64,000 nt of DNA from Rhodococcus sp. 105337 (GTDB lineage: Bacteria; Actinomycetota; Actinomycetes; Mycobacteriales; Mycobacteriaceae): assembly GCF_012844225.1 (NCBI RefSeq), contig NZ_JABAGQ010000006.1, positions 207,676-271,675 of the forward strand. The letters are read 5' to 3'. The notes under the pieces were generated by a model that was given only the letters and a program-made list of their open reading frames with translations, had not been told where the DNA came from and made no database searches. Within the stretch, counting starts at the first letter, position 1, and each line of letters opens with the position of its first letter. The position numbers and the translations under genes were made by a program. Of the stretch, positions 10,900 to 22,800 are shown one piece after another.

Positions 10900-13800
10900 T
10901 CAGGCTTGCGCCTCTTCCTCCGGCCCGGGGACGGGTGTCGGGACGTTCTGGCCGCGCATGCGCTGGGAGATGACACGGGTGATGCCGTCGCCGCGCATGC
11001 TGACCCCGTAGAGCGCGTCGGCCACTTCCATCGTGGCCTTCTGGTGCGTGATCACGATGAGCTGGGATTTTTCCCGCAACTGCTCGAACAGTCCGATCAA
11101 CCGCCGGAGATTGGTGTCGTCCAGTGCGGCCTCGACCTCGTCCATGACGTAGAACGGGGACGGCCGGGCCCGGAAGATCGCGACGAGCATCGCCACTGCG
11201 GTCAGCGACTTCTCGCCACCGGACAGCAGCGACAACCGCTTGACCTTCTTGCCCGGCGGCCGGGCCTCGACCTCGATCCCTGTGGTGAGCATGTTGCCGG
11301 GCTCGGTGAGCACCAGCCTGCCTTCACCGCCGGGAAACAGCTTGGCGAACACCTGCTCGAATTCGCGTTCGACGTCGACCCATGCCTCTGTGAAGATCTG
11401 CAGGATGCGGGCGTCCACCTCGTCGACGACGGCCAGGAGGTCCTTGCGGGCGTTCTTGACGTCCTCGAGCTGCGTGGCCAGGAAGTTGTACCGCTCTTCG
11501 AGGGCCGCGAACTCTTCGAGTGCGAGGGGATTGACCTTGCCCAGCGTGGTGAGATCCTTCTCGGCGCGCTTGGCTCGACGCTCCTGGGTCGTCCGGTCGT
11601 AGGGCATGGGTTGAGGCGCGACCACCTGCTCCCCCCGCTCACGAGCTTGCTCGTACTCCGCGATCTCGACGTCGCTCGGAGGCAGCGGCACATCGGGTCC
11701 GTATTCCGCGACCAGATCGTCGAGCGCGATGCCGTACTGCTCGAGAATCGTCTGCTCGAGCTGCTCGATTCGCAGCGCCGCCTGAGCACGGGCCACCTCG
11801 TCGCGGTGAACGGAGTCGGTGAGCTGGTCGCGCTGCGTGGTGAGTTCCCGCACGAGTGCGCGCGCGTGTTCCAGTTTCTCGGTGCATTCGGTGCGCAGGC
11901 GCGTGAGTTCCTCGCGGTGGGCGAGTGCCTCTGCGACAACTGTCTCGAGATGCGCCGAGACCCGGCCTCCCGCTTCCGCGACCGCCGCGGCGACCGCAGC
12001 GGCCTGTCGCCGGCTCCGGCGGGCACGCTCGGCCCGCGCGCGGGCCTCCCGCTCGGCCTGGGCGGCGCGCCGCAGAGAATCAGCTTTACCGCGAAGGGAT
12101 TCCGCGCGTTCCTCGGCCGTACGAGCCGCGAGCCTGGCTTCGACCTCGACTGCGCGCACTTCGGCGAGGGCCGCAGCGGTCATCTCCCGCTCGGCCGCGG
12201 TCGAGTCGGTGCCGCTGCCGTCTCCGGTGCCGGACTGTTCGTCTTCCGCGAGCCGCAGCCGCTCTTCGAGCTCGACGAGCTTCTCCCGCGCGGTGTCGCG
12301 TTCCTTCTCTGCCGCCGAACGCTGCGCGGCGAGCCGTTCCGATTCGGCGTGCGCGTTCCGCGCCACCTGCCCGAGCCGCCCCAGCTGCTCGTACACCGCC
12401 GACATCGCGGCATCCGACTCGTTGAGAGCGGCGAGGGTCTGCTCGACGTGCTCGGCGCGATCCTTCTGTTCGGTGAGCGCGCCGGCGAGCGCCGCCGCGA
12501 GTTCTTCGGACCGCCGGACCGCGCGGTCGAGACCGTCGCGCGACGTATCGATCGCGGCCTGGATCTCGAGGGTGCTCGGTGCACGATCCGATCCGCCGAT
12601 CACCCAGCCGGAACCGGCGAGATCTCCCCCACGGGTCACCGCACGCAGGTCGGGGCGCTGGGCACACACGTGTGCCGCCGCGTCGAGATCGTCGACGACG
12701 ACGGTGCGGGCAAGCAGGGCGTCGAGCGCTCCACGTAGGTCCGGGGGGCAGTCGACGACGTCCCGGACCCAGCGCGCACCGCTCGGTGGATCGCCCGCGT
12801 CGCCGGGGCCGGACGCGTCGGCGGCGACGAACGCGACCCGCCCTTGGTCGGCTGCCGCGAGGGCTGCCACCGCGTCGTTCGCGGACCGCACCGACGCCAC
12901 CGCGAGGGCATCGGCGGCGGGTCCGAGCGCGGCCGCGACCGTGGCCTCGTACCCGGGTGTCACCCGCAAGCGCTCGGCGAGGGATCCGAGCAGTGCTCCT
13001 CCGGTGTCGTTGCCGAGCAACCAGGCAGCGCCGTCCTTACGTTCGAGTCCCATCGACAGTGCGTCGATGCGGGCCTCGAGCGAGGCCACCTCCTTGCCGG
13101 CCGCACGTTCGGCTTCCTGCAGTTCGGTGACCCGCGCGTCGGCGAGGCGCTGCGCAGCGACCGCCCGTTCGTGTTGCGCGTCCGCGTCGATCTCCCCGGC
13201 GTCGAGGTCGGCGATGCTGCGTTGCGCGGTTTCGAACTCCGCCTGGGCCTCGACGCCGCGCAGGCGCGCTTCTTCGATCGCGACGGTCAGGCGCGCGATC
13301 TCCGAGTCGACGGAGTCGGCGCGGGTGCGGAACGTGTCGACCTGCCCGGCGAGGCGTGCGAGCCCCTCGCGTCGGTCGGCGATGGCACGCACCGCCGCCA
13401 TGTGTGCCCGTTCGGCGGCAACTGCGAGTTCTTCCTGCGCGGCGAGTTGTTCCCGTGCGGCCTCGAGCGTTCCGTGCGCGATCTCGACGGCTTCGACGAG
13501 TTCGGCTTCCTCGGCGGCGATCCGGTCGGCGCGGGCCTCCATCTCGTCGGGGTCCTGCCCGGAGCGGTCCTCGGGTTCACTGTGCAGGTGGCGGGCGCGC
13601 TCCTGCGCGACCCGCACTGTCGCCGACACCCGTTCGGCGAGCGCGGACAGCCGGAACCAGGCCTGCGACGCGGCCTCCGCGCCCGGGGTGAGCTGGGCGA
13701 GCGACTGCTCGTAATGGGCGAGTTCGATGTTGGCGTCGTCGAGCGCGGACAGGATGTGGTCGAGGCGCTCCCGGATGGTGCGTTCCTCCTCGTCCTGACC

Positions 13801-14526
13801 GGCGAGTTCGGCGCGGCGGGTGACGAGGTCGTCGGCGGCGAGCCGCAGCCGCGCGTCGCGCAGGTCGGCCTGGATGCTCTGTGCACGGCGCGCGACCTCC
13901 GCCTGCCGGCCCAGCGGCTTGAGCTGGCGGCGCAGTTCCGCGGTGAGGTCGGTGAGCCGGGCGAGGTTGGCCTGCATCGAATCGAGCTTGCGGACGGCCT
14001 TTTCCTTGCGGCGGCGGTGTTTGAGAACCCCGGCAGCCTCTTCGATGAAGGCGCGGCGATCTTCCGGGCGCGACTCGAGGATCGCGGCGAGGCGTCCCTG
14101 GCCGACGATGACGTGCATCTCACGGCCGATACCGGAGTCGGAGAGCAGTTCCTGCACGTCCATGAGCCGGCACGAACTGCCGTTGATCTCGTATTCGCCG
14201 GCGCCGTCGCGGAACATGCGCCGGGTGATGGAGACTTCGGAGTATTCGATGGGCAGTGCGCCGTCGGCGTTGTCGATCGTGAGGGTCACTTCGGCGCGGC
14301 CGAGTGCCTGCCTGCCCGCGGTCCCCGCGAAGATGACGTCCTGCATCTTGCCGCCGCGCAGCGCTTTGGCGCCCTGCTCCCCCATGACCCAGGTGAGGGC
14401 ATCGACGACGTTGGATTTGCCGGAGCCGTTCGGTCCGACGACGCAGGTGATACCGGGCTCGAAGCGCAGAGTCGTCGACGACGCGAAAGACTTGAAGCCC
14501 TTCAGCGTCAGACTCTTCAAGTGCAT
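10900..14526 (-). CDS. smc: Chromosome segregation ATPase SMC
   Basis: Structural maintenance of chromosomes protein that, with ScpA and ScpB, compacts and segregates the chromosome. The 1208-residue length is standard. The N-terminal Walker A is GPNGSGKSN (residues 31-39). Two long coiled coils rich in Glu, Arg and Ala flank a hinge at roughly residues 500-660 ([21 protein letters not shown] and [10 protein letters not shown]). The C-terminal head carries the ABC signature [11 protein letters not shown] and Walker [16 protein letters not shown]. The start is 22 nt downstream of acyP, and ftsY follows after 12 nt, the conserved actinobacterial order. Confidence 0.98.
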   Translation of the reverse strand: MHLKSLTLKGFKSFASSTTLRFEPGITCVVGPNGSGKSNVVDALTWVMGEQGAKALRGGKMQDVIFAGTAGRQALGRAEVTLTIDNADGALPIEYSEVSITRRMFRDGAGEYEINGSSCRLMDVQELLSDSGIGREMHVIVGQGRLAAILESRPEDRRAFIEEAAGVLKHRRRKEKAVRKLDSMQANLARLTDLTAELRRQLKPLGRQAEVARRAQSIQADLRDARLRLAADDLVTRRAELAGQDEEERTIRERLDHILSALDDANIELAHYEQSLAQLTPGAEAASQAWFRLSALAERVSATVRVAQERARHLHSEPEDRSGQDPDEMEARADRIAAEEAELVEAVEIAHGTLEAAREQLAAQEELAVAAERAHMAAVRAIADRREGLARLAGQVDTFRTRADSVDSEIARLTVAIEEARLRGVEAQAEFETAQRSIADLDAGEIDADAQHERAVAAQRLADARVTELQEAERAAGKEVASLEARIDALSMGLERKDGAAWLLGNDTGGALLGSLAERLRVTPGYEATVAAALGPAADALAVASVRSANDAVAALAAADQGRVAFVAADASGPGDAGDPPSGARWVRDVVDCPPDLRGALDALLARTVVVDDLDAAAHVCAQRPDLRAVTRGGDLAGSGWVIGGSDRAPSTLEIQAAIDTSRDGLDRAVRRSEELAAALAGALTEQKDRAEHVEQTLAALNESDAAMSAVYEQLGRLGQVARNAHAESERLAAQRSAAEKERDTAREKLVELEERLRLAEDEQSGTGDGSGTDSTAAEREMTAAALAEVRAVEVEARLAARTAEERAESLRGKADSLRRAAQAEREARARAERARRSRRQAAAVAAAVAEAGGRVSAHLETVVAEALAHREELTRLRTECTEKLEHARALVRELTTQRDQLTDSVHRDEVARAQAALRIEQLEQTILEQYGIALDDLVAEYGPDVPLPPSDVEIAEYEQARERGEQVVAPQPMPYDRTTQERRAKRAEKDLTTLGKVNPLALEEFAALEERYNFLATQLEDVKNARKDLLAVVDEVDARILQIFTEAWVDVEREFEQVFAKLFPGGEGRLVLTEPGNMLTTGIEVEARPPGKKVKRLSLLSGGEKSLTAVAMLVAIFRARPSPFYVMDEVEAALDDTNLRRLIGLFEQLREKSQLIVITHQKATMEVADALYGVSMRGDGITRVISQRMRGQNVPTPVPGPEEEAQA

Positions 14527-14548
14527 GGGAGAGAACCTTACCGGCGAC

Positions 14549-14830
14549 TCAGCGCTCGACGAACCCGGTCAGCCCGCCCCGTGCAGGTTCCCAGCTCTCG
14601 ACGACGAGCCGGACCTCGCCCGGCGTCCCCGGCGAGCGGAGCAGGTCGAGGAGCCGTTCCAGGTCGGCGAGCGGACCCTCGGCGATGACGAGGACCCGCC
14701 CGTCGGGGTGGTTGGTGGCGTGACCGACCAGACCGAGTTCGAGTGCGCGCGCCCGCGTCCACCAGCGGAATCCGACGCCTTGCACGCGTCCGTGCACCCA
14801 CGCGGTCAGGCGCTGCGGTGTCTCGGTCAC
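14549..14830 (-). CDS. acyP: Acylphosphatase
   Basis: Small (93 residues) enzyme that hydrolyses acyl phosphates. The phosphate-binding loop [11 protein letters not shown] with its catalytic Arg is present. So is the catalytic Asn in [16 protein letters not shown]. Length matches the family. It lies 7 nt after the OsmC-family gene and 22 nt before smc, so it is probably part of one transcript. Confidence 0.93.
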   Translation of the reverse strand: MTETPQRLTAWVHGRVQGVGFRWWTRARALELGLVGHATNHPDGRVLVIAEGPLADLERLLDLLRSPGTPGEVRLVVESWEPARGGLTGFVER

Positions 14831-14837
14831 GATGTCC

Positions 14838-15275
14838 CTACGCGTCCGGGGTGATGGTCAGCGTCACCTGGGTGCCGCGCTCGAGAGTGCGTCCCACCGT
14901 GCACACCTTGGCGATGGAACGCTCGACGAGTGCGATGAGGCGTTGCTGCGCATCGGCGTCGAGTTCGGACATGTCGACCTCGAGGTTCTCGGCCAGGTGC
15001 GGGTAGACCTCGTTCTCACGATCGGCGGCACCCGCGACGCGGATGGTGGCGTCGTAATCGTCGCCGAGCCTGCGGGAGAGCGGAAAGTCCGAACTCATCC
15101 CCGAGCATGCGGCGAGTGCGATCTTGAGCAGTTCTCCGGGGGTGAACACCCCTTCGACGCCCTCGGAACCGATGGCCACTTCGGCGCCGCGTGAACTGCG
15201 GCCCGTGTAGCGACGGGTGCCGGTGCGCTCCACCCACAACTCGGTGGGCGCGGTATCAGGAGTCGGGTCAGCCAT
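14838..15275 (-). CDS. OsmC/Ohr-family peroxidase-like protein
   Basis: A 145-residue OsmC-fold protein. Members reduce organic hydroperoxides through two cysteines. Both appear here, in IALAACSGMSSDFPL and AKVCTVGRTLERG. The ATG at 15275 begins MADPTPDTAPTELWVERTGTRRYTGRSSRG; a longer in-frame start at 15314 is less likely. It stands where actinobacteria usually have an OsmC-family gene between mutM and smc. The physiological peroxide is not known. It could also be a redox sensor rather than a defence enzyme. Confidence 0.88.
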   Translation of the reverse strand: MADPTPDTAPTELWVERTGTRRYTGRSSRGAEVAIGSEGVEGVFTPGELLKIALAACSGMSSDFPLSRRLGDDYDATIRVAGAADRENEVYPHLAENLEVDMSELDADAQQRLIALVERSIAKVCTVGRTLERGTQVTLTITPDA

Positions 15276-15332
15276 ACGGAGAATCCTGCCATGCGCGTCC
15301 GACACGGGCCGCACGCAGGACCTCGGATCCGC

Positions 15333-16196
15333 TCACCGCCCGGCGCGCGGCCGCGGCTGGCACTTGGGGCAACTGTAGGAGGAGCGGTTCATGAACTTCT
15401 CACGTCGGATGGGAGCCCCGCACCGCCTGCACGGCAGGTTCTCCTGGCCGTACACGTTGAGCGACCGCTCGAAGTAACCCGATTCACCGTTCACGTTGAC
15501 GTACAGCGCATCGAACGAGGTGCCGCCCTGGTCGAGCGCCTCCCCCATCACCTCTCGCGCCGCCGCGAGGACCGCTTTCAGTTTCGGTCCGGACAGGCTG
15601 TCGGTGAGGCGGTTGCCGTGGATCTTGGCGCGCCACAGCGCTTCGTCGGCGTAGATGTTCCCGATGCCGGACACCACCGTTTGATCGAGGAGTGCTCGTT
15701 TGATCTCGGTGTGCTTGCCGCGCAACACCTTTACGACCGCATCAGGGTCGAACCGCGGATCCATGGGGTCGCGCGCGATGTGCGCGACCGGCAGCGGGAG
15801 GCGTGCTCCGTCGACGTCGAGGAGCGGCGCGAGCGCCCATCCCCCGAACGTCCGCTGGTCGACGAAGCGCAGTTCTGCCCCGTTGTCGAGGACAGCCCGG
15901 ATGCGTAAATGCTTCTCCTGGGGCACCGTCGGGGGTTGCACGAGCATCTGACCGCTCATCCCGAGGTGTACGACGAGTGCCATGTCACCGGGCTCGAGCA
16001 CGAGCCACATGTACTTGCCGCGCCGCTCCGCTGCGGTGATGTGCTGCCCGGTCAGTTGCAGCGCGAGATCACGCGGTCCCGGTTCGTGCCGGCGCACCGC
16101 GCGCGGATGCAGAACCTGAACGGACTCGATGGTCGCGCCGAGGATGTGCGCCTCGAGACCCCGACGGACCACTTCCACCTCGGGGAGTTCGGGCAC
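15333..16196 (-). CDS. mutM: Formamidopyrimidine-DNA glycosylase MutM (Fpg)
   Basis: Base-excision repair enzyme with glycosylase and AP-lyase activity, removing 8-oxoguanine and formamidopyrimidines. The N-terminus [18 protein letters not shown] supplies the catalytic Pro and Glu. [10 protein letters not shown] contains the conserved Lys. The helix-two-turn-helix region is [22 protein letters not shown]. The C-terminal zinc finger is CRRCG...CPKC. Length is 287 residues. The start lies 4 nt after rnc, so the two are co-transcribed. Confidence 0.97.
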   Translation of the reverse strand: MPELPEVEVVRRGLEAHILGATIESVQVLHPRAVRRHEPGPRDLALQLTGQHITAAERRGKYMWLVLEPGDMALVVHLGMSGQMLVQPPTVPQEKHLRIRAVLDNGAELRFVDQRTFGGWALAPLLDVDGARLPLPVAHIARDPMDPRFDPDAVVKVLRGKHTEIKRALLDQTVVSGIGNIYADEALWRAKIHGNRLTDSLSGPKLKAVLAAAREVMGEALDQGGTSFDALYVNVNGESGYFERSLNVYGQENLPCRRCGAPIRREKFMNRSSYSCPKCQPRPRAGR

Positions 16197-16200
16197 GTGC

Positions 16201-16974
16201 TCAGGCGTCCTCGGAAGAAGCGTCCGTCTCTGCGGTCTCGCCGGCGGACTGATCGGAGAGCGCCTGCCACGCCGTGGCTGCCGCCTTCTGCTCTGCTTCC
16301 TTCTTGGTCCGGCCTATGCCGACACCGAGTGGAGTACCGCCGATGATCGCGGTGGCGGTGAATTCCTTGTCGTGATCGGGCCCGGTCGCGGTGATCTCGT
16401 ACACCGGAACACCGAGGCCCCGCTCCGCAGTGAGTTCCTGCAGGCTCGTCTTCCAGTCGAGACCGGCGCCCAGGCGCGGGCCGCGCTCGAGGAGATCACT
16501 GAACAGACGCAGTACCACCTCGCGGGCCACGTCGATGCCGTGCTGCAGATGCACGGCGCCGAGCAGGGATTCCATGCCGTCGGCGAGAATGCTGGCCTTG
16601 TCCTTGCCTCCGGTGAGTTCTTCACCCTTACCGAGAAGCAGGTGTGCGCCGAGTCCGCCGGGGCCGAGCTTGCGCGCGACCTCCGCGAGAGCGTGCATGT
16701 TGACGACGCTCGCACGGATCTTCGCGAGCTCACCCTCGGACTTGTCCGGGTGGGTCAGATAGAGCTTTTCCGTGACGGCGAGTCCGAGGACCGCGTCGCC
16801 GAGAAACTCGAGACGTTCGTTGGTGGGAAGACCGCCGTTCTCGTACGCGTACGAGCGGTGCGTCAACGCCAGGATCAATAATTCGGGTTCCAAAGTCACG
16901 CCGAGGGCGACGAGGAGAGGTGTGTACTGCTCCTCGTCGCCCACGGGTGGTGTGTTGGTCGACTTGCTCGTCAC
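16201..16974 (-). CDS. rnc: Ribonuclease III
   Basis: Double-strand-specific endoribonuclease for rRNA precursor processing. The catalytic signature [16 protein letters not shown] is intact, and the second acidic cluster reads [15 protein letters not shown]. The C-terminal double-stranded RNA-binding domain starts at [16 protein letters not shown] and ends [19 protein letters not shown]. Length is 257 residues, with a short acidic tail. It follows rpmF by 13 nt. Confidence 0.96.
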   Translation of the reverse strand: MTSKSTNTPPVGDEEQYTPLLVALGVTLEPELLILALTHRSYAYENGGLPTNERLEFLGDAVLGLAVTEKLYLTHPDKSEGELAKIRASVVNMHALAEVARKLGPGGLGAHLLLGKGEELTGGKDKASILADGMESLLGAVHLQHGIDVAREVVLRLFSDLLERGPRLGAGLDWKTSLQELTAERGLGVPVYEITATGPDHDKEFTATAIIGGTPLGVGIGRTKKEAEQKAAATAWQALSDQSAGETAETDASSEDA

Positions 16975-16987
16975 GTGAATACCGTTA

Positions 16988-17170
16988 CTAGACGGGCGCG
17001 GTCACCTGACGGCCGTTGTACGTACCGCACGACGGGCACGCCACGTGGGGCAGCTTCTTCTCGCCGCAGCCACGGTTCGGGCAGGTAACGAGCGTCGGCG
17101 CAGTGGTGTTCCACTGGCTGCGCCGCGACCGGGTATTGGAACGCGACATTCTGCGCTTGGGGACGGCCAC
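16988..17170 (-). CDS. rpmF: 50S ribosomal protein L32 (zinc-binding form)
   Basis: A 60-residue large-subunit protein, [20 protein letters not shown]. It retains four cysteines (CPNRGC...CPSC), so it is the zinc-binding type. It starts 2 nt after the DUF177 gene, the near-universal DUF177-rpmF pairing. Confidence 0.97.
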   Translation of the reverse strand: MAVPKRRMSRSNTRSRRSQWNTTAPTLVTCPNRGCGEKKLPHVACPSCGTYNGRQVTAPV

Positions 17171-17172
17171 GT

Positions 17173-17787
17173 CTACTTCTCCTCGTTGTTCATGCTGACG
17201 ATTTCACTGCTGGATTTTTCGGAGCCTGCACCGAACTTGGCTGCCAACCCAGCCCAGCGAGGATCCATTATCTCATGCCCGTGCCCGGATTCCGCAATCG
17301 CCAGGCGAATGCCGCATTCGGGACACAAGCCCGCACAGTCGTCGCTGCACAGCGGCTGGAGCGGAAGCTCCAGGCCCACGGCATCGACGAGGACGGGTTC
17401 GAGGTCGATCAGGTCGTCTTCGACCCGGTAGACCTCATCTTCGGCGGAAGTCTGATCCGTGACGCTGTTCGGGTAGGCGAACAACTCGGTGAGAAACAGA
17501 TCGACAGGTTCGGTGAACTGCTCGAGACAACGCGAGCACTCACCGACAGCCTCGGATCGAACTGTACCCGTGACCAGAACACCTTCGGACACCGCCTCCA
17601 TCCGAAGATCGAGTGCGATATCGGTTCCTGGCTCGATCGCGATCAGATCGAGCCCGATCCGAGAGGGAGACGGAACGACGCGCTCTACCGTACGCATGGA
17701 GCCTGGGCGCCTGCCCAGGGAGAGCGTATCCAGAACCAGACCGCCCTCTCGATCGCGACGAGACGCGTTGGTATGGCGGGAGGACAC
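17173..17787 (-). CDS. YceD/DUF177 family protein
   Basis: A 204-residue protein of the YceD family, linked in bacteria and chloroplasts to 23S rRNA accumulation. Diagnostic features are the [10 protein letters not shown] motif in the middle and the C-terminal [18 protein letters not shown] cluster, probably a metal site. Its position just upstream of rpmF supports the assignment. The first 30 residues ([16 protein letters not shown]) are unusual, and the true start may be further in, for example near [11 protein letters not shown]. Confidence 0.9.
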   Translation of the reverse strand: MSSRHTNASRRDREGGLVLDTLSLGRRPGSMRTVERVVPSPSRIGLDLIAIEPGTDIALDLRMEAVSEGVLVTGTVRSEAVGECSRCLEQFTEPVDLFLTELFAYPNSVTDQTSAEDEVYRVEDDLIDLEPVLVDAVGLELPLQPLCSDDCAGLCPECGIRLAIAESGHGHEIMDPRWAGLAAKFGAGSEKSSSEIVSMNNEEK

Positions 17788-17898
17788 GAAAACTCACTTT
17801 CGGATAGACGGCACTGCCAAGTGATTGGGCAACCGTTCTATAATACGCGATCACGCCCCCGGCAGGAAACCGTCGGATACTCCGGCTCGCTGCGTCGG

Positions 17899-18657
17899 TC
17901 AGCGCCGGCGTACAGCGCGATGATCGGCTTCCGCGTAGTCGGGAACGCCGGAGGTACGCAACTGCTGACGTCCGCGGCCTACCGACCGCAGCGTGCCTCC
18001 GAGGAGTTCCTCGAACTCCGCGAGCTTGCTGTCGATGTATTCGTCGCATTCGGTGCGCAACCGGTCCGACTCGGCGTGGGCGGAGTCGATGACCCGGGCC
18101 GACTCCGCGTGCGCGGCCTGCACCACTTCGGTCTGCGACACCAAGCGTGCCTTCTCCGCCTCACCGTCGGCCACCGACCGCTCGTACGAGGCCTGCCCGG
18201 CCTCGGCCAGACGTTCGGCGTCGGCGCGTGCCCTGCCGGTGAGAAGTTCGTACTGCTGCTTGCCGTCGGTGATGAGATCGTCCGCTTCGACCCGCGCGTC
18301 CTGCACCAGTTCGTCGGCGTGCGCACGCGCCTCCCCGACCATGCGATCGGCCTGCGCCTTCGCGTCCGCGAGCATCCGGTCGGCGTCGGCGCGCGCGTTC
18401 TCGAGGAGCGCGCGGGCCTCCTCGTCGGCGTCTCCGACGGTCTTGTCGGCTTGCGCACGCGCGTCGTCGATCAGCTTGTCGCGATGGTCGAGGACGTCCT
18501 GTGCGTCGTCGAGTTCGGGCGGCAGTGCGTCGCGGACATCGTCGAGAAGCTCGAGTACGTCACCGCGGGGAACCACACAGCTCGCGGTCATCGGGACGCT
18601 GCGCGCCTCTTCGACGATCGCGACCAGTTCGTCGAGTGCCTCGAATACCCGGTACAC
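17899..18657 (-). CDS. sepIVA: Septation protein SepIVA (DivIVA-domain coiled coil)
   Basis: The 252-residue protein begins MYRVFEALDELVAIVEEARSVPMTASCVVPRGDVLELLDD, a short DivIVA-like N-terminus. A long coiled coil follows, made of Ala/Asp/Glu/Arg repeats such as ADADRMLADAKAQADRMVGEA. It ends in LAEFEELLGGTLRSVGRGRQQLRT. This matches mycobacterial SepIVA (Rv2927c, next to Rv2926c, rnc and fpg), an essential septation and polar-growth factor. The gene context here is the same. A 111-nt gap separates it from the DUF177 gene. Confidence 0.92.
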   Translation of the reverse strand: MYRVFEALDELVAIVEEARSVPMTASCVVPRGDVLELLDDVRDALPPELDDAQDVLDHRDKLIDDARAQADKTVGDADEEARALLENARADADRMLADAKAQADRMVGEARAHADELVQDARVEADDLITDGKQQYELLTGRARADAERLAEAGQASYERSVADGEAEKARLVSQTEVVQAAHAESARVIDSAHAESDRLRTECDEYIDSKLAEFEELLGGTLRSVGRGRQQLRTSGVPDYAEADHRAVRRR

Positions 18658-18797
18658 GTTCTACCCCAATCACTCGCTTCACCCGGCCGCTGCGACCGTG
18701 CCGCATCCAGTCTGCCGCAGCGCGGCCCCAGCAGGTGTTCCCCGCGCCGGTGTGTCGAGAAACCGCGAGAAACCGGAGAGAGTGTGAGAAGTCTCGC

Positions 18798-19301
18798 TCA
18801 GCGGCCGCCGTTGCGGGCAGCGGCCCGTTCCGCGATGCGGGCGAGCAGCCGTTCGTGGACGGCCGCGGGCAGCATGTCGTGCACGTCTCCCCCGTACGTC
18901 GCGACCTCTTTGACCAGTGAACTGGAGAGGTAACCGAATGCGGGATTGGTCGCTACGAACAGGGTGTCGACACCGGTGAGCTTGTGGTTCATCTGGGCCA
19001 TCTGCAACTCGTAGTCGAAGTCGTTGGCGCCGCGCAGACCTTTGACGATCGCGGAGATGTCGTTCGCCTTCGCGTAGTCGACGAGAAGGCCCTGCCACGA
19101 ATCGACGGTCACGTTCCCCAGATGCGATGTCGCTTCGGCGAGCATGTCGAGTCGCTCCGGAACGGTGAACATCCCCTGTTTGTTCGGGTTGATCACCACC
19201 GTCACCACGACCTCGTCGAACTGGAGGGAAGTCCGTCCGATGACGTCGAGGTGCCCGTTGGTCACCGGGTCGAAGGATCCTGGGCAGACCGCGCGGCTCA
19301 T
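18798..19301 (-). CDS. coaD: Phosphopantetheine adenylyltransferase CoaD
   Basis: Penultimate step of coenzyme A synthesis: 4'-phosphopantetheine plus ATP gives dephospho-CoA. The nucleotidyltransferase (T/H)xGH motif is in CPGSFDPVTNGHLDVI. Also visible are KGLRGANDFDYELQMAQMN and the C-terminal YLSSSLVKEVA. The length of 167 residues is normal for this hexameric enzyme. Its ATG overlaps the end of rsmD by 4 nt. Confidence 0.97.
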   Translation of the reverse strand: MSRAVCPGSFDPVTNGHLDVIGRTSLQFDEVVVTVVINPNKQGMFTVPERLDMLAEATSHLGNVTVDSWQGLLVDYAKANDISAIVKGLRGANDFDYELQMAQMNHKLTGVDTLFVATNPAFGYLSSSLVKEVATYGGDVHDMLPAAVHERLLARIAERAAARNGGR

Positions 19302-19864
19302 GACCCAGCACCGTAGCAGGTAGCGATTTCGATCCTGCTCTCCCCATATCTACGTGTACGTCCCGGCTCGAATGCGTCCGGCCACACCGTTTCCGGTGAT
19401 CGTGACGACCGCTCGAGCACCACGACGGAGTCCTCCCTTACCCAGCCGCCGGCAAGGAGCGCGTCCAGTATCGCCGCGATCTGCTGCTCGTCCACGGCGT
19501 AGGGCGGGTCGGCAAGCACGAGGTCGTACACACGATCGGCAGGAGCGGCGAGCACCGCCGCCACCGGTGCCGTACGCAAGACGGCTCCCGGCACCCGCAC
19601 GGTCGCGATGTTCTCCCGGATCACCGCGGCCGCTTTCGCATCCGATTCGACGAGCAGGGCATGGGCAGCACCCCTCGACAGTGCTTCGAGACCGAGTGCG
19701 CCGGACCCGGCAAACAGGTCCAGGACCGCGGCGCCGTCGAGGTCCATTCGTGCTTCGAGCGAACTGAAGAGCGCCTCGCGCACCCGCTCCGAGGTAGGCC
19801 GGGTCCCGCGGGGCGGCACCTTCAGGCGCCGCCCCCCGGCCGTCCCGGCAACGATGCGTGTCAC
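19298..19864 (-). CDS. rsmD: 16S rRNA (guanine-966-N2)-methyltransferase RsmD
   Basis: Rossmann-fold S-adenosylmethionine-dependent methyltransferase, 188 residues. Motif I is VLDLFAGSGALGLEALSRGA and the catalytic motif is LVLADPPYAVDE. The N-terminal RVREALFSSLEARM is family-specific. The gene overlaps pyc upstream and coaD downstream by 4 nt each. This suggests a tightly coupled pyc-rsmD-coaD transcript. Confidence 0.96.
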   Translation of the reverse strand: MTRIVAGTAGGRRLKVPPRGTRPTSERVREALFSSLEARMDLDGAAVLDLFAGSGALGLEALSRGAAHALLVESDAKAAAVIRENIATVRVPGAVLRTAPVAAVLAAPADRVYDLVLADPPYAVDEQQIAAILDALLAGGWVREDSVVVLERSSRSPETVWPDAFEPGRTRRYGESRIEIATCYGAGS

Positions 19865-22800
19865 TCGGCGCTGTCCGCGGTGGACACCTCTACGAGCAGG
19901 TCGCCGCCTTCGACCTGCTGCACGGGACCGATCGCGACCCGCGCGACGCGGCCTCCGCGAGGAGCGGTGATCGCCGCTTCCATCTTCATCGCCTCGATGG
20001 TGGCGACGGTGTCGCCGGCCGAGACGGTCTGGCCTTCGGAGACCACCAGGGTCACCATTCCGGCGAACGGCGCCGCGACGTGGCCGGGGTGGTTCCGGTC
20101 GGCCTTCTCCGCCGCGGGCACCTCGGACGCGACGGAGCGGTCACGCACCGCCACCGGGCGCAACTGCCCGTTGAGAATGCACATCACCGTGCGGAAACCG
20201 CGCTCGTCGGCGTCCGAGATCGCCTCGAGGCCGATGAGCAGTTCGACGCCCTTGTCCAGGCGCACCCGGTGTTCGTCACTCTGCCGGAGCCCGTAGAAGA
20301 ACTGGTTGGCGGACAGCTCTGTGGTGTCCCCGTACTGCTCGCGGTGGTTCTCGAAGTCCTTGGCGGGGCCGGGGAACAGCAGCCGGTTGAGCGTGCGCCG
20401 GCGTTCGGACGACGACGCGACCAGGCCTTTTTCTTCGTCCGCGGTCAGCTGCTTTTCCGGCTTCGCGTCGGCACGGCCCGCCAGCGCCTTGCTGCGGAAC
20501 GGCTCGGGCCATCCGCCCGCCGGCGTGCCCAGGTCGCCGCGCAGGAATCCGATCACCGAATCCGGGATGTCGAACTTGCCCGGGTCCGCCGCGAACTCGT
20601 CGACCGACACGCCCGCACCGACGAGGTGCAGCGCGAGGTCGCCGACCACCTTCGACGACGGTGTGACCTTGATGAGCCGCCCGAGCAGGCGGTCGGCCCC
20701 GGCGTACGCCGCCTCGACGTCTTCGAAGCGGTCGCCGAGACCCAGTGCGATGGCCTGCTGACGCAGGTTCGACAGCTGACCACCCGGAATCTCGTGGGTG
20801 TAGACACGACCGGTCGGAGCCGGAAGGCCCGACTCGAACGGCTTGTAGACCTTGCGCAGCGCCTCCCAGTACGGCTCGAGGTCGCACACGGCCTGCAGAT
20901 CCAGGCCTGTGTCGAACTCGCTGTTCGCCGCCGCGGCCACGATCGCCGACAACGCCGGCTGGCTCGTCGTTCCGGCCAACGCCGCCGACGCACCGTCGAC
21001 CGCGTCGGCGCCCGCGTGCCACGCCGCGAGGTAGGTCGCCAGCTGGCCACCGGGGGTGTCGTGGGTGTGCACGTGCACCGGGAGGTCGAAATTCTTGCGC
21101 AATGCCGACACGAGAGTGGCCGCGGCGGGTGCGCGCAGAAGTCCGGCCATGTCCTTGATGGCGAGCACATGCGCGCCGGCCTCGACGATCTGCTCGGCCA
21201 GCTTCAGGTAGTAGTCGAGGGTGTAGATCGTCTCGTTCGGGTTCGACAGATCACCGGTGTACGAGAGGGCGACCTCGGCGATCGTCGTGCCGGTCTCCCG
21301 GACCGCGTCGATCGCGGGGCGCATCTGATCGACGTTGTTGAGTGCGTCGAAGATGCGGAAGATGTCGATGCCGGTGGCCGCGGCTTCCTGCACGAAGGCA
21401 CGGGTCACGGCCTCGGGGTACGGGGTGTAGCCGACAGTGTTTCGGCCCCGCAGGAGCATCTGGAGATTGATGTTCGGGATCGCTTCGCGCAGTGCGGCGA
21501 GTCGTTCCCACGGATCCTCGTGCAGGAAGCGCAGTGCCACGTCGTAGGTCGCGCCGCCCCAGGCCTCGATCGAGAGCAGTTCGGGCGTCATGCGGGCGAC
21601 GTGCCCGGCGACGGTGAGCAGGTCCTTGCTGCGGACCCGCGTCGCGAGCAGCGACTGGTGCGCATCGCGGAAGGTGGTGTCGGTGACGCCGACCGCCTTC
21701 TGCTCGCGTAGGGCGCGTGCGAACCCCTCCGGGCCGAGTTCGAGAAGCCGTTGCCGCGAGCCTGCCGGCGGCGGGGTGCTCAGATCGATGTCCGGCAGCT
21801 TGTCGTGCGGGTAGACCGTGGTCGGCCGCTCACCGTGCGGTTTGTTGACCGTGACGTCGGCCAGGTAGGTGAGGATTTTCGTTCCGCGGTCCGCCGACGA
21901 GCGCAGCGTCAGAAGCTGCGGGCGCTGCTCGATGAACGAGGTGTTGACGCGCCCGGCCCGGAAGTCCTCGTCGACGAGGACGGCCTGGAGGAACGGGATG
22001 TTGGTGGAGACTCCGCGGATACGGAACTCGGCGACCGCGCGGCGGGCACGCGCCACCGCCGCGTCGAAGTCGCGGCCGCGGCAGGTGAGCTTGACGAGCA
22101 TGGAGTCGAAGTGCGCCGAGATCTCGGCGCCCACCGAGGTGCCACCGTCGAGGCGGATACCGGCGCCGCCGGGGGTCCGGTAGCCGGTGATGCGTCCGGT
22201 ATCGGGCCGGAACCCGTTGGCGGGATCCTCCGTCGTGATGCGGCACTGCAGCGCGGCACCGCGGATGGTGATCTTGTCCTGGCTCAACCCCAGATCCTCG
22301 AGCGATTCGCCGGCTGCGATGCGCAGCTGTGCCTGGACGAGGTCGACGTCGGTGATCTCCTCGGTGACCGTGTGCTCGACCTGGATGCGCGGGTTCATCT
22401 CGATGAACACGTGGTTGCCGCGCTCGTCGACGAGGAATTCGACCGTGCCGGCGCACTGGTAACCGATCTCCCGTGCGAACGCGACCGCGTCCGCGCAGAT
22501 GCGATCGCGGAGTGCGGGGTCGAGGTTCGGCGCGGGCGCCAACTCGATCACCTTCTGGTGGCGGCGCTGAAGCGAGCAGTCGCGCTCGTAGAGATGGATG
22601 ACGTTGCCGTAGTTGTCGGCGAGGATCTGCACCTCGATGTGCCGGGGGTTGACCACGGCCTGCTCGAGGAACACGGTCGGATCGCCGAAGGCGGCGTCGG
22701 CTTCACGCGACGCGGCTTCGATGGACTCCCGCAACTGGTCGGGCTCGGCGACGCGGCGCATGCCTCGTCCGCCACCGCCGGCGACGGCCTTCACGAAGAT

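Noticed and set aside
9235..12738. An 1167-codon plus-strand open frame opposite ftsY and smc
   Set aside because: Antisense to two conserved genes, composed of Gly/Arg/Asp/Glu low-complexity sequence with no recognisable motif.
12844..14688. A 614-codon plus-strand open frame opposite smc
   Set aside because: Antisense shadow of the smc coding sequence.
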